Under the pieces are notes generated by a model. It saw nothing but the letters and a program-made list of their open reading frames with translations, was not told the DNA's origin and ran no database searches. Shown piece by piece: positions 10,426 through 20,918 of a DNA stretch of 64,000 nt (position 1 is its first letter; every line of letters starts with the position of its first letter). Source of the stretch: Novosphingobium sp. ERN07 (GTDB lineage Bacteria; Pseudomonadota; Alphaproteobacteria; Sphingomonadales; Sphingomonadaceae); contig NZ_JABAID010000013.1 in the NCBI RefSeq assembly GCF_012641335.1, positions 32,965 to 96,964 of the forward strand. The letters are read 5' to 3'. The translations under genes and the position numbers were made by a program.

Positions 10426-10809
10426 ATGGGTAACGGCACCTCCATCGGTCGGGTTCGTGGGCTGGGTTCTTCCCACGAAGGCACGCATCACTGGCTCACC
10501 GCGCGGCTTACCGCTGTGGGCAACCTTGTCCTGATCACGTTCATCGTCGTCAGCCTCGCGCTGCTGCCGGACTACAGCTACGCCACGGTGCGTGGCTGGG
10601 TTGCGCGCCCGCTGCCGTCGATCGCGCTGATCCTGACGATGATCAACACCTTCACCCATGCCCGCATGGGCGTGCAGGTGATGCTTGAAGATTACGTCCA
10701 CGAAGAAGGCGGCAAGATCGCGGCATGGCTGCTGGTCAATATCGTGCCCTTCGCGGCAGCCGCCTTTGGCATCCTTTCGGTTCTGCGCATTGCGCTCGGG
10801 GGCGCATAA
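10426..10809 (+). CDS. sdhD: Succinate dehydrogenase membrane anchor subunit
   Basis: 127 residues with three hydrophobic helices. The N-terminal GTHHWLTARLTAVGNLVL and the helix segment TFTHARMGVQVMLEDYVHEE match alphaproteobacterial SdhD, with the histidine of the second motif in the heme-ligand position. It pairs with SdhC to hold heme b and the quinone site. It starts 38 bases after sdhC, and an AGAGAGG-like ribosome site precedes the ATG. Confidence 0.94.
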   Translation: MGNGTSIGRVRGLGSSHEGTHHWLTARLTAVGNLVLITFIVVSLALLPDYSYATVRGWVARPLPSIALILTMINTFTHARMGVQVMLEDYVHEEGGKIAAWLLVNIVPFAAAAFGILSVLRIALGGA

Positions 10810-10812
10810 GAC

Positions 10813-12624
10813 ATGACGACACAGCCTGCCTACAAGATCATCGACCATACTTACGACACGGTTGTCGTGGGTGCGGGCGGTTCTGGCCTGCGCGCAACGA
10901 TGGGGTCGGCTCAGGCCGGTCTGCGCACTGCCTGCATCACCAAGGTCTTCCCGACGCGCTCGCACACCGTGGCGGCGCAGGGCGGCATCGCCGCCTCGCT
11001 TGGCAACAATTCGCCCGATCACTGGACCTGGCACATGTATGACACCGTCAAGGGGTCTGACTGGCTGGGCGATCAGGACGCCATCGAATACATGGTGCGT
11101 GAAGCGCCCGCTGCGGTTTACGAACTGGAGCACGCTGGCGTGCCGTTCAGCCGCAATCCCGAAGGCACGATCTATCAGCGCCCCTTCGGCGGCCACATGC
11201 AGAACATGGGTGAAGGCCCGCCGGTTCAGCGCACTTGCGCCGCGGCTGACCGCACCGGCCACGCCATGCTCCATGCGCTCTATCAGCAGAGCCTGAAGTA
11301 CGATGCGGACTTCTTCATCGAATACTTCGCCATCGACCTGATCATGGAAAACGGTGAATGCCGTGGTGTGATCGCGCTGTGTATGGACGATGGTTCGATC
11401 CACCGCTTCCGCAGCCACGCCGTGGTGCTGGCAACCGGCGGCTATGGCCGTTCGTATTTCACTGCCACGTCGGCCCACACCTGCACCGGTGATGGCGGCG
11501 GCATGGTGCTGCGCGCAGGGCTCCCGCTGCAGGACATGGAATTCGTGCAGTTCCATCCGACCGGTATTTACGGCGCGGGCGTGCTGATCACCGAAGGCGC
11601 GCGTGGCGAAGGTGGTTACCTGACCAACTCCGAAGGCGAGCGCTTCATGGAACGCTATGCACCTTCGGCCAAGGATCTGGCATCGCGCGACGTGGTTTCA
11701 CGGTCTATGGCAATGGAAATCCGCGAAGGTCGCGGCGTTGGTCCGCACAAGGACCATATCTTCCTGCACCTCGATCACATCGACCAGAAGGTTCTGGCCG
11801 AACGCCTGCCCGGCATCACAGAAAGCGGCAAGATCTTTGCTGGCGTGGACCTTACGCGCCAGCCTTTGCCGGTTGTGCCGACCGTCCACTACAACATGGG
11901 CGGCATTCCGACGAACTATCACGGCGAAGTGGTGACCATCGGTGCCGACGGCAACCCGGAAACCATCGTTCCGGGCCTGTTCGCGGTTGGCGAAGCGGCT
12001 TGCGTTTCGGTTCATGGTGCGAACCGCCTCGGTTCGAATTCGCTGATTGACCTTGTGGTTTTCGGTCGTGCAACCGGCCTGCGCCTGAAGGAACTGATCA
12101 AGCCGGGCACTGCGCACAATTCGCTGCCCAAGGACAGCGCCGACCTTTCGCTCACGCGCCTCGACCACTTCCGCAATGCCAAGGGCGGTTCGCCCACGGC
12201 AGAAGTGCGCACCGAAATGCAGCGCACGATGTCGGCCCACGCGGCGGTGTTCCGCACCGACGAGCTGATGGCCGAAGGCAAGGTCAAGCTGGCCGAAACC
12301 TACAAGCGCATGGAAGACATCCACGTTTCAGACCGTTCGCTGATCTGGAACTCGGACCTTGTGGAAACGCTCGAACTCGACAACCTGATTAGCCAGGCGA
12401 GCGTGACCATGCATTCGGCGCACAACCGCAAGGAAAGCCGTGGCGCCCACGCGCACGAGGATTTCCCTGATCGCAACGATGCTGAATGGATGAAGCACAC
12501 CGCTACGTGGTTCAACGGCTGGGGCGGCAAGGGCGGCGAAGTCCGCATCGACTATCGCCCGGTGCACGAATTCACGCTGACCGACGATGTGGAATACATC
12601 AAGCCCAAGAAGCGCGTGTACTAA
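10813..12624 (+). CDS. sdhA: Succinate dehydrogenase flavoprotein subunit
   Basis: 603 residues, typical for SdhA, which oxidises succinate to fumarate with covalently bound FAD. The dinucleotide fold [20 protein letters not shown] lies near residue 17. [18 protein letters not shown] carries the FAD-linking histidine. [20 protein letters not shown] and [12 protein letters not shown] match the substrate and FAD pocket, and [18 protein letters not shown] closes the FAD domain. It starts 3 bases after sdhD. The usual next gene, sdhB (iron-sulfur subunit), is not here; a strong terminator follows within 70 bases. Confidence 0.98.
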   Translation: MTTQPAYKIIDHTYDTVVVGAGGSGLRATMGSAQAGLRTACITKVFPTRSHTVAAQGGIAASLGNNSPDHWTWHMYDTVKGSDWLGDQDAIEYMVREAPAAVYELEHAGVPFSRNPEGTIYQRPFGGHMQNMGEGPPVQRTCAAADRTGHAMLHALYQQSLKYDADFFIEYFAIDLIMENGECRGVIALCMDDGSIHRFRSHAVVLATGGYGRSYFTATSAHTCTGDGGGMVLRAGLPLQDMEFVQFHPTGIYGAGVLITEGARGEGGYLTNSEGERFMERYAPSAKDLASRDVVSRSMAMEIREGRGVGPHKDHIFLHLDHIDQKVLAERLPGITESGKIFAGVDLTRQPLPVVPTVHYNMGGIPTNYHGEVVTIGADGNPETIVPGLFAVGEAACVSVHGANRLGSNSLIDLVVFGRATGLRLKELIKPGTAHNSLPKDSADLSLTRLDHFRNAKGGSPTAEVRTEMQRTMSAHAAVFRTDELMAEGKVKLAETYKRMEDIHVSDRSLIWNSDLVETLELDNLISQASVTMHSAHNRKESRGAHAHEDFPDRNDAEWMKHTATWFNGWGGKGGEVRIDYRPVHEFTLTDDVEYIKPKKRVY

Positions 12625-12690
12625 CAGGCTTTGACGGCACTCTGCGCTGGTCCAGTGTGGCCAGCGGTTTGTCGATCATGACATGCGATG

Positions 12691-12722
12691 ACGCCGGGGT
12701 AGGGATACCCCGGCGTTATTGT
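12691..12722 (+). terminator. Intrinsic terminator after sdhA
   Basis: ACGCCGGGGTA at 12691-12701 pairs perfectly with TACCCCGGCGT at 12706-12716 around a GGGA loop, then TATTGTTT. An 11-bp GC-rich stem with a T-rich tail should end transcription of the sdh unit. Confidence 0.8.
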
Positions 12723-12761
12723 TTCTGGCCGACGCGGCCGGAGTGCCGGGGAGGCAATGTG

Positions 12762-13397
12762 ATGACGTTCGACAAGAGGAATATGGCGCTGGGCTTGCTG
12801 CTGGGCGCGGGCATTGTAGCATTGGCAGCAGGGGCCGTGGCGCAAGTTGCGCCGCCGCTGCCGCCTGCTCCGCCGGAACCAGCAGCAGCAGTTGCACCGC
12901 CTGCGCCGCCCGCACCACCGATTCCGCCGGACGCACCGGACGTTCAGGTGATGACGGGGCAGGGCACGCGGGTGGTCATCGTCGAGCGGGATGGCAAACG
13001 CGGTGAAGCTGCGCATGTCCGCGCCGCGATGCGCGACGGCAAGACGTTCGTGTTCAAGACCGATCGTCCTTTATCGGATGCCGAGTTAGAGCGCCGGATT
13101 GCCGAAGCGGAGCGTGGCATCCCGCCGCTGCCACCAGTGCGACCGGTTCCGCCCGTCGCCGGGCTATCCGACGGCCATCAGAAGCATCGCGTGATTGTGA
13201 TGCGCGATGGCAAGCGCGGTGCGCAGACGATCATCGATGCCGACAAAATCGAGCGTGACGCCATGACGCAGGCGATCAATGGCATCCGGTCTGCCCGCGA
13301 AGCGATTGCGGGCAATACGGCTCTGTCTGATGAGGTGCGCCACGAAGTGCTTCAGGAACTTGACGCAGAAATCGCCAAGTTGCAGGCGAAATCCTGA
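12762..13397 (+). CDS. Exported proline-rich protein with two MRDGKRG-type repeats, unknown
   Basis: 211 residues from the ATG at 12762, with GGGGAGG about 8 bases upstream; a GTG one codon earlier is possible. Residues 8-28 form a hydrophobic signal or anchor. A Pro/Ala-rich linker follows to about residue 60. Two similar blocks come next: VVIVERDGKRGE near residue 73 and RVIVMRDGKRGA near residue 144, each followed by a charged helix. The C-terminus (ALSDEVRHEVLQELDAEIAK) is a likely helix. No known family recognised. It is probably periplasmic and perhaps membrane-anchored. It has its own ribosome site after the sdh terminator and ends back to back with the convergent gene at 13398. Confidence 0.65.
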   Translation: MTFDKRNMALGLLLGAGIVALAAGAVAQVAPPLPPAPPEPAAAVAPPAPPAPPIPPDAPDVQVMTGQGTRVVIVERDGKRGEAAHVRAAMRDGKTFVFKTDRPLSDAELERRIAEAERGIPPLPPVRPVPPVAGLSDGHQKHRVIVMRDGKRGAQTIIDADKIERDAMTQAINGIRSAREAIAGNTALSDEVRHEVLQELDAEIAKLQAKS

Positions 13398-14054
13398 TTA
13401 CTGGGCCCGCTGGACGACCGGTTTGCTGACGTAGCTGACTGGTTGATTCTTGCCCGATTTGGCCTTGGCCGATTTGGAATCGCCCTTGTTCTTGTCGTCC
13501 TTTTCCTTTTCCTTTGCAGCGTCGCGCGCCGCGTGGATGGCGGCTGCGTCCTTTGCTGTGGCAGCACGGGCAGGGTAGGCGCAGCCACGCTGCTGGCCCA
13601 CGCCTTTCAGATAGGCGCGGCGAACGGACCCAGCATAGATCGCTTCCTGCCATTTGCGCTGCTGCGCGTTGGCGCCGCTGATTTCGCGGATGACGCCGCC
13701 GAAGGGAATGAGCGATCCGACGACCGACTTGGCCAGATTGCCCATATCGATGGTGGCGTTGCCATCATCGCTGGCCACATCGATATCGTCGCCCAGCACA
13801 GCGTCGAGATTCGCAACCGCAGCAGCGATGGCCGGGCAGCGTTTGAGGCCGGTCAGATCATAGGGCTTCTCGCGCGCCGTCACGAGGATTTCGGGCACTT
13901 CGTCTTTCTTGATATTCAGATCGCTGAGTGGTTTGGTCACCACATCGCCTGCGGTCACTTTTTCTTGCGAAACGGCGGTTTGTGCCAAGGCCGGAGCCGA
14001 AAGCGCGAGCGTGCAGGGCAGGAGCGTTGCGAAGCGAAAAGCGTGGCGAAGCAT
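13398..14054 (-). CDS. Exported hypothetical protein with lysine-rich tail
   Basis: 218 residues from the ATG at 14054, preceded by AAGGGGA at good spacing. A clear signal peptide spans residues 1-25 (LPCTLALSAPALAQ, cleavage after AQ likely). The middle contains IPEILVTAREKPYDLTG-like sequence and KRCPAIAAAVANLDAVLG. A hydrophobic stretch near SVVGSLIPFGGVIREISG could insert in a membrane. The C-terminus is strongly charged (KEKEKDDKNKGDSKSAKAKS). I recognise the style from sphingomonads but no named family. Two cysteines (CPAI and GCAYPAR) could form a disulfide in the periplasm. Confidence 0.65.
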   Translation of the reverse strand: MLRHAFRFATLLPCTLALSAPALAQTAVSQEKVTAGDVVTKPLSDLNIKKDEVPEILVTAREKPYDLTGLKRCPAIAAAVANLDAVLGDDIDVASDDGNATIDMGNLAKSVVGSLIPFGGVIREISGANAQQRKWQEAIYAGSVRRAYLKGVGQQRGCAYPARAATAKDAAAIHAARDAAKEKEKDDKNKGDSKSAKAKSGKNQPVSYVSKPVVQRAQ

Positions 14055-14125
14055 GGTGAAAATCCCCTTTTGCCTCAACTACGCCACTCCCTGCCTTTCG
14101 GTTCCGTGAATTGTTGTGTCAGCCG

Positions 14126-14992
14126 TCAAAGCGCCTTGAACGTGTCGCACTGATCCTCGTCCGCTGTTTCCAGCCCGCGCCGCAACCATTCCATGCGCTG
14201 GGCGGAACTGCCGTGGGTAAAGCCTTCCTCTACCGGACGACGGCCTGCAGCCTTCATCAAGGTATCGTCACCGATCTGGTGCGCAGCGCGCATACCTTCT
14301 TCGATATCGCCCGCTTCGATCCGGTCACGATTGCGGCCAGCCCAGACCCCGGCATAGCAATCGGCCTGAAGTTCCAATGCGACCGACAGGCGGTTGGCCT
14401 GGCTGGGGCTGCGCTGCTGCATCTGGCGCATCTGCGTGGAAGTGCCGAGCACGTTCTGGATGTGGTGCCCATATTCGTGCGCCATCACATAGACCCGCGC
14501 GAAATCGCCGCCCGCGCCCATCTGCTGGTCCATCTGCGTGTAGAAATCGGTGTCGATGTAAATGCCTTGATCCGCCGGGCAATAGAACGGTCCCATTGCA
14601 CTTTGCGCCGCGCCGCAGCCGGAATTGCCGTTTTGTGAATAGAACACCAGCTTGGGCGTTTCGAACGGAATGTTGGCCTGTGCGAAGAGCGGCGTCCATG
14701 TCTTGTTGAGCGATGATAGCGCGTTGCAGCTTTCGCGGCTGAATTCATTGGCAGAGCAGCTTTCGGCAAGGCTGGTGCCGCCCTGCTGCTGTTGCTGCGC
14801 CGGGGCTTGATTCTGGACCTGTTCCAGCGTGCCAAGCATCTGTGCAGGATCGACGCCGAAAACCACTGCCGCGATCAGGGCGATCACGATCGATCCGCAG
14901 CCCAGCTTGCCACCGCCGCCCAGCGGAAACCGTCCGCCGCCGCCGCGCTGGTCTTCGACATTGATGGAACTGTCGAAATCGTCGAGCCGCAT
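14126..14992 (-). CDS. YpfJ-family neutral zinc metallopeptidase
   Basis: 288 residues from the ATG at 14992, with GAGGGG upstream. The N-terminus begins MRLDDFDSS and continues to a GRFPLGGGGKLGCGS stretch and one membrane helix (IVIALIAAVVFGVD), the layout of YpfJ/KPN_02809 proteins. The zinc-protease motif MAHEYGHHIQN is the HExxH-type site, with Y replacing the variable position. ELQADCYAGVWA lies 30-40 residues later with the third ligand glutamate or aspartate. FTHGSSAQRMEWLRRGLE is the conserved C-terminal block. Function in the family is unproven; it is a membrane-anchored periplasmic peptidase by topology. Confidence 0.88.
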   Translation of the reverse strand: MRLDDFDSSINVEDQRGGGGRFPLGGGGKLGCGSIVIALIAAVVFGVDPAQMLGTLEQVQNQAPAQQQQQGGTSLAESCSANEFSRESCNALSSLNKTWTPLFAQANIPFETPKLVFYSQNGNSGCGAAQSAMGPFYCPADQGIYIDTDFYTQMDQQMGAGGDFARVYVMAHEYGHHIQNVLGTSTQMRQMQQRSPSQANRLSVALELQADCYAGVWAGRNRDRIEAGDIEEGMRAAHQIGDDTLMKAAGRRPVEEGFTHGSSAQRMEWLRRGLETADEDQCDTFKAL

Positions 14993-15088
14993 CGGCCTAC
15001 CCCTCTTTTTGCACTTGCGACTGGACAAGCGGGAAGCGGCCAGCAATGCCAGTGCGATCAACCCATCCAGAAACCCCGGAGTAATCGA

Positions 15089-15874
15089 ATGTTCCTGAAG
15101 GGCAAGTGCGCGCTTGTTACCGGCTCCACCTCTGGCATCGGCCTTGCCTATGCGCGGGCGCTGGCGGCGGAAGGGGCGAATGTCGTGCTAAACGGCTTCG
15201 GTGACGCAGATCAGATTGCGACGCTGTGCGAAGAACTGGCTGCAACCAGTGGTGGTCGTGCGATTTTTGCCGCGGGAGACCTGACCAAGCGCGAAGGCAC
15301 CGAGGCGATGGTGGCAACCGCGCTGGCCGAATTTGGCGCAGTGGACATTCTGATCAACAATGCCGGGATGCAGCACGTTGCCCCGGTGGATGAATTTCCC
15401 GTGGAGAAGTGGGACGCGATCATCGCGCTGAACCTCACGTCCGCTTTCGATGCCTGCCGTCTGTGCATTCCGGGAATGAAGGCGAAGGGCTGGGGGCGCA
15501 TCCTGTTTACGGCATCGGCCCATTCGCTCACGGCCTCGCCCTTCAAGGCGGCCTATGTTTCCGCCAAGCACGGCATTGCAGGGCTGACCAAGACGCTGGC
15601 GCTGGAACTGGCGACAGAAGGGGTGACGGCGAACTGTATCAGCCCCGGCTATGTCTGGACGCCGCTGGTGGAGAACCAGATTCCCGATACGATGAAAGCG
15701 CGCGGCATGACGCGCGAACAGGTGATCAACGACGTGATGCTGGAGCGCCAGCCCAGCAAGCAGTTCGTTCAGCCTGACGAACTGGCAGCACTCGCGCTGT
15801 TCCTCTGCCGGGATGAGGCACGTAATATTACCGGGGCCAACTACAATGTCGATGGCGGCTGGGTGGCGCAATAA
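15089..15874 (+). CDS. bdhA: 3-hydroxybutyrate dehydrogenase
   Basis: 261 residues from the ATG at 15089, with CCGGAG upstream. It is a short-chain dehydrogenase: cofactor loop TGSTSGIG (residues about 11-18), NNAG motif, and catalytic S...YVSAK. GDLTKREGTEAMVATALAEFG, NCISPGYVWTPLVENQIPD and QFVQPDELAALALFLC match the D-beta-hydroxybutyrate dehydrogenase subgroup, which interconverts 3-hydroxybutyrate and acetoacetate in polyhydroxybutyrate or ketone metabolism. No phb genes are nearby, so the subgroup call rests on sequence pattern only. Confidence 0.88.
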   Translation: MFLKGKCALVTGSTSGIGLAYARALAAEGANVVLNGFGDADQIATLCEELAATSGGRAIFAAGDLTKREGTEAMVATALAEFGAVDILINNAGMQHVAPVDEFPVEKWDAIIALNLTSAFDACRLCIPGMKAKGWGRILFTASAHSLTASPFKAAYVSAKHGIAGLTKTLALELATEGVTANCISPGYVWTPLVENQIPDTMKARGMTREQVINDVMLERQPSKQFVQPDELAALALFLCRDEARNITGANYNVDGGWVAQ

Positions 15875-15992
15875 GGCGACCTGCCGAGCACCTGCGTAAA
15901 GCTCTGTTCATATTCGCGCCCGCAATTGGGAACTTGCGCCACGCCCCGGCTTTTGAGAGCAAGGGATTGCGACAAGGCGTTTGGGGTTGGCG

Positions 15993-17534
15993 ATGAAGCG
16001 TGCGGGGGTGTGGCGGAGTGCTGTGGCGGGGGTGCTGCTTGTCGGCGCGCTCGTTCCCGGTTCTGCACCCGCTGCGCCCAAACGCGCGACACCCCTTGAA
16101 ATCGCGCTGAAGGCCCATGTCGAGACGCTGGCCAGCGACGATTTTGGCGGGCGCGAACCGGGGACCGATGGCGAGACGAAGACGCTGCGCTATCTGGCGC
16201 GGCAGTGGTTCGACATCGGGCTTGAAGCGGGCACCAATATTCCAGGCTCTGGCTGGTTTGCGCCGGTCGAACTGGTTGAGCGCGAACCGGTGCTTTCGCG
16301 CGCCACATTCGTGCGCGGAAAGAAGCGAGTCTCTCTGCCTACCGACAGCGTGTTCGTGGTCACATCGGGGCTGAGGAGCCTTGTGCAGGATGCGCCGCTA
16401 CTGTTCGTGGGCCACGCCACGGGCGGCGGGGTGGGCCGTGCGGAACTGGCAGGCCGGGTAGCCGTGATGCTTGATAGTCTTCCCGCCGGAATGTCTGCCG
16501 CCGATGCAGGGGATCGGGCGGGGCGCTTGCTTGATGCAGGGGCTCTGGGCGTGCTGACCGTGCTCGACGGTGATCGCGGGCTGGAGGATGTTGTCGCACG
16601 GCGGCGGCGGGCGGGCTATGCAGTCGCGGGCGACAGCCTGAGCAATGAAATTGAGGCTTTCATCTCGCCTGCCACGACGGACCTTTTGCTCACTGGCACC
16701 GCGCACCCCACGGTGGCGGAGCTGCGCGCAGATGCCAATGCGCACAGGTTTACGCCTTATCCGCTGGGAATTGCCGGAACGTTTGAGGCGACCAGCGACG
16801 AGACACGGATCAAGACGCATAACCTGATCGGGCGTTTGCCGGGGCGCAATGCGACAGCAGGCGCGGTGCTGGTCATGGCGCACTGGGATCATTTTGGCGA
16901 ATGCGCTTCTGCCCCGGCCGAAGATCTGATCTGCAACGGGGCGATAGACAATGCTTCGGGCCTTGCCGTGATAACAGAAGCGGCAAGAACGCTGGCCAAA
17001 GGTAAACCGCTGGATCGCGATGTCTATTTCGTTGCCACCACGGCCGAGGAACTGGGCTTGTTAGGGGCAATGGCATTTGCCGAAAATCCGCCGATCCGGC
17101 TCGACCGCTTTGTTGCCGCGTTCAATGTGGACAGCACCGGCCTTGTTCCTGCAGGTGGCCCGATTGGTGTGGTGGGCAAGGGGATGACACGGCTCGATCC
17201 GCTGATTGCCGATGTTGTGCGTCGCATGAAGCGCAAGCTGGCGGTGGGCGAGGGGGCAAATGCCTATATCAAGCGACAGGATTCGTGGGTACTGATGCAG
17301 CATGATGTGCCAACGGTCATGGTCAGCGGCAGCTATGGCAATATGGAGCGGATCGAGCGCTTCATGGAAGACACCTATCATAGGCCGGGCGATGAAGCCG
17401 GGGACCGGATCGACTACGGTGGCATGGCCGATGATGTGAACCTGCAGGTCGAACTGGTGCGCGCTTTTGCCGATGTGAAGCGATATCCGACAAAGGCTTC
17501 GACAGCCGTTCAAAAGCGGGGTCAAACCCCCTAG
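15993..17534 (+). CDS. Secreted M28-family zinc aminopeptidase with PA-like insert
   Basis: 513 residues from the ATG at 15993. The signal peptide is residues about 1-28 (VAGVLLVGALVPGSAPAAP). A protease-associated-like segment (PLLFVGHATGGGVGRAELAGR) lies near 145-165. The M28 zinc site is complete: MAHWDHFGE, GAIDNASGLAV, TTAEELGLLGA, FNVDSTG and DTYHRPGDEAG give His, Asp, Glu-Glu, Asp and His. These enzymes remove N-terminal residues from peptides outside the cytoplasm. Monocistronic by spacing: 118 bases from bdhA and 70 to guaB. Confidence 0.9.
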   Translation: MKRAGVWRSAVAGVLLVGALVPGSAPAAPKRATPLEIALKAHVETLASDDFGGREPGTDGETKTLRYLARQWFDIGLEAGTNIPGSGWFAPVELVEREPVLSRATFVRGKKRVSLPTDSVFVVTSGLRSLVQDAPLLFVGHATGGGVGRAELAGRVAVMLDSLPAGMSAADAGDRAGRLLDAGALGVLTVLDGDRGLEDVVARRRRAGYAVAGDSLSNEIEAFISPATTDLLLTGTAHPTVAELRADANAHRFTPYPLGIAGTFEATSDETRIKTHNLIGRLPGRNATAGAVLVMAHWDHFGECASAPAEDLICNGAIDNASGLAVITEAARTLAKGKPLDRDVYFVATTAEELGLLGAMAFAENPPIRLDRFVAAFNVDSTGLVPAGGPIGVVGKGMTRLDPLIADVVRRMKRKLAVGEGANAYIKRQDSWVLMQHDVPTVMVSGSYGNMERIERFMEDTYHRPGDEAGDRIDYGGMADDVNLQVELVRAFADVKRYPTKASTAVQKRGQTP

Positions 17535-19061
<1,527 letters not shown>

Positions 19062-19071
19062 GGCTACCGGA

Positions 19072-20259
19072 GTGACGCCTTCGGCGCGGGGCCAAGCCGC
19101 GATTGACCTGCTCGACGCGGTGATCGCTGCGGCGCGGGGGCAGGGAGCCTCGGCAGACCGGATTGCGGCGGAGTGGTTCCGGGCGCGGCGTTATGTCGGC
19201 TCGAAAGACCGTCGCGCCATACGCGAACTGGTATGGAGTGCGATCCGGGCCTGCGGGCCGGTTCCCATGACTGGACGTGCCGCGATGCTGCGATTGGCGG
19301 CGGATGATACCGCGCTCGCTGCGCTGTTCGATGGCTCCAATTATGGCCCTGCGCCGATAGAGGCGGGGGAGGCTATGGCCGATGGCGGCATCGCATCGGC
19401 ATGGCTGGTCGAGCAATTGAGCGCGTCGGGCCTTGATGCCGAAGCGCAAGGTTCCTTGTTGGGGCGTGCCCCGCTCGACATCCGGGCAAACACGCTCAAG
19501 ATCACGCGCGATGATCTGCGCGCAAGGTTGCCTGTGGACGCGCAACCTGCCATTGCACCGCACGCCTTGCGCCTTCCTTCGGGCACGGCGGCGGAAAGCT
19601 GGCCCGAATTTGGCGAAGGCCTGTTCGAAGTGCAGGATGCAGGCAGCCAGATTACCTGCATGGCGTTGGACGCGCAGCCGGGCGAAGCGGTAGTTGATCT
19701 TTGTGCCGGGGCAGGCGGCAAGACGCTGGCGCTGGGCGCGGCGATGGCCAACAAGGGCCAACTGCTTGCCTGCGACATCGACCGTGCGCGCCTTTCGCGC
19801 CTGCCAGATCGTGCCGCACGCGCCGGAGTGCTGGCCGAAACGCGCCTCCTTAATCCGGGGCGTGAGATCGAGATGCTGGCCGACTGGCAAGGCAAGGCCG
19901 ATGCCGTGATGATCGACGCGCCATGTTCGGGCACCGGCACATGGCGGCGCAATCCCGAAGCGCGCTGGCGGCTCGATGCCAAGGCGATTGACCGCTATTG
20001 CGCGATGCAGGGCAACGTCCTGACCGTAGGAGCAAGTCTGGTGCGTCCCGGTGGGCGGCTGACGTATGTGGTCTGTTCGCTGCTCGATGCGGAAGGGAAA
20101 GACCGTATCGATACCTTTCTTGCGGCCAATCCGGGCTGGGACGTGGCCTTGCCACCGCTGCCTGCGGGCAGTCAGCACGGCTCTGGCTGGCGGCTCGTGC
20201 CCTTTCGGGACGGGACCGACGGGTTTTTCTTCGCAACACTCGTGCGGCGTGTTAATTGA
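19072..20259 (+). CDS. RsmB/NOP-family rRNA (cytosine-5) methyltransferase
   Basis: 395 residues from a GTG 10 bases after guaB. The N-terminal ~130 residues look like the helical NusB-like RNA-binding domain (DRIAAEWFRARRYVGSKDRRAIRELVW). The SAM domain has FEVQDAGSQI, VDLCAGAGGKTLALGA and DAPCSGTGTWRRNPEARWR, with the release cysteine in PC. YVVCSLLDAEGKD holds the catalytic cysteine in the place of the common TCS motif. RsmB methylates C967 of 16S rRNA; other NOP members modify other sites, so the exact target is not certain. Confidence 0.9.
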   Translation: MTPSARGQAAIDLLDAVIAAARGQGASADRIAAEWFRARRYVGSKDRRAIRELVWSAIRACGPVPMTGRAAMLRLAADDTALAALFDGSNYGPAPIEAGEAMADGGIASAWLVEQLSASGLDAEAQGSLLGRAPLDIRANTLKITRDDLRARLPVDAQPAIAPHALRLPSGTAAESWPEFGEGLFEVQDAGSQITCMALDAQPGEAVVDLCAGAGGKTLALGAAMANKGQLLACDIDRARLSRLPDRAARAGVLAETRLLNPGREIEMLADWQGKADAVMIDAPCSGTGTWRRNPEARWRLDAKAIDRYCAMQGNVLTVGASLVRPGGRLTYVVCSLLDAEGKDRIDTFLAANPGWDVALPPLPAGSQHGSGWRLVPFRDGTDGFFFATLVRRVN

Positions 20260-20313
20260 AGCGTCATGCAGGCCGGTTCATCCAGTGATCGTCTCCGGCT
20301 CAAGGAGTTGCTG

Positions 20314-20820
20314 ATGCGTTACGCCCCCGTTGCCTTTGCCCTGTCGCTGGTTGTCGGCGTGACCGGAAGCATGGGCGTGGCGAGGAGTTCGGCCCCTGTT
20401 GACCCGCGCGTGGAAGCTCTTCTCAAAGAGGGTCGCGCTGCGCTGGCCAAAGGCGATGCAGGCACGGCTACCGACAGTTTCGAAACGGCGCTGGTGATTG
20501 ATCCTGCCAGCAGTGCGGCGCTTCTTGGGCTTGCCGATGCCGCGCGCCGCGATGGGTTGCAAGGCAAGGCGATCCACTATTACCGCGAGGTTCTCTCGCG
20601 CGAACCCAACAACGTCGTTGCCATTTCAGGTGAAGGTGGGGCGATGGTGGAAAAGGGCGCGGTCGAAAAGGCCAAGCGCAACTTGACCCGGCTTGAAGGC
20701 CTGTGTGGCAAGGGCTGCGCCGAAACGGCAGAACTTTCCGCCGCGATTTCACGCGGGCCTGCGCCAAAGGTGCTTTCGGCAGAGGCGGTTACGGCAGAGC
20801 CAAAGGTCGAGAATAACTGA
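20314..20820 (+). CDS. Exported TPR-repeat protein
   Basis: 168 residues from the ATG at 20314, with AAGGAG six bases upstream. Signal peptide at residues about 1-27. Two to three tetratricopeptide units follow: LLKEGRAALAKGDAGTATDS, LVIDPASSAALLGLADAARR, and KAIHYYREVLSREPNNVVA. A C-terminal part with a CGKGC pair may form a disulfide. Such small periplasmic TPR proteins act as scaffolds; the partner is unknown. The gene converges on rppH across a repeat pair. Confidence 0.8.
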   Translation: MRYAPVAFALSLVVGVTGSMGVARSSAPVDPRVEALLKEGRAALAKGDAGTATDSFETALVIDPASSAALLGLADAARRDGLQGKAIHYYREVLSREPNNVVAISGEGGAMVEKGAVEKAKRNLTRLEGLCGKGCAETAELSAAISRGPAPKVLSAEAVTAEPKVENN

Positions 20821-20822
20821 GA

Positions 20823-20900
20823 CCCCGCGAAGGCGGGGATCTTGGTGGTGTTATGGAACTTTGATGTAAATCGGCTGAGGCCTCCGCCTTCGCGAGGGCG
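20823..20900. repeat. Pair of CCCCGC-type palindromic repeats between convergent genes
   Basis: CCCCGC-GAAG-GCGGGG is a perfect stem at 20823-20838, just after the TPR gene stop. A degenerate copy in opposite orientation (CCTCCGCCTTCGCGAGGG) sits at 20881-20898, before the rppH stop. Each may stop transcription coming from its own side. Such short GC palindromes are frequent between genes of sphingomonads. Confidence 0.6.
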
Positions 20901-20918
20901 CGTAGCACTCTGCGCGGG

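Noticed and set aside
10291..11556. 421-codon frame antisense to sdhCDA
   Set aside because: Shadow of conserved genes.
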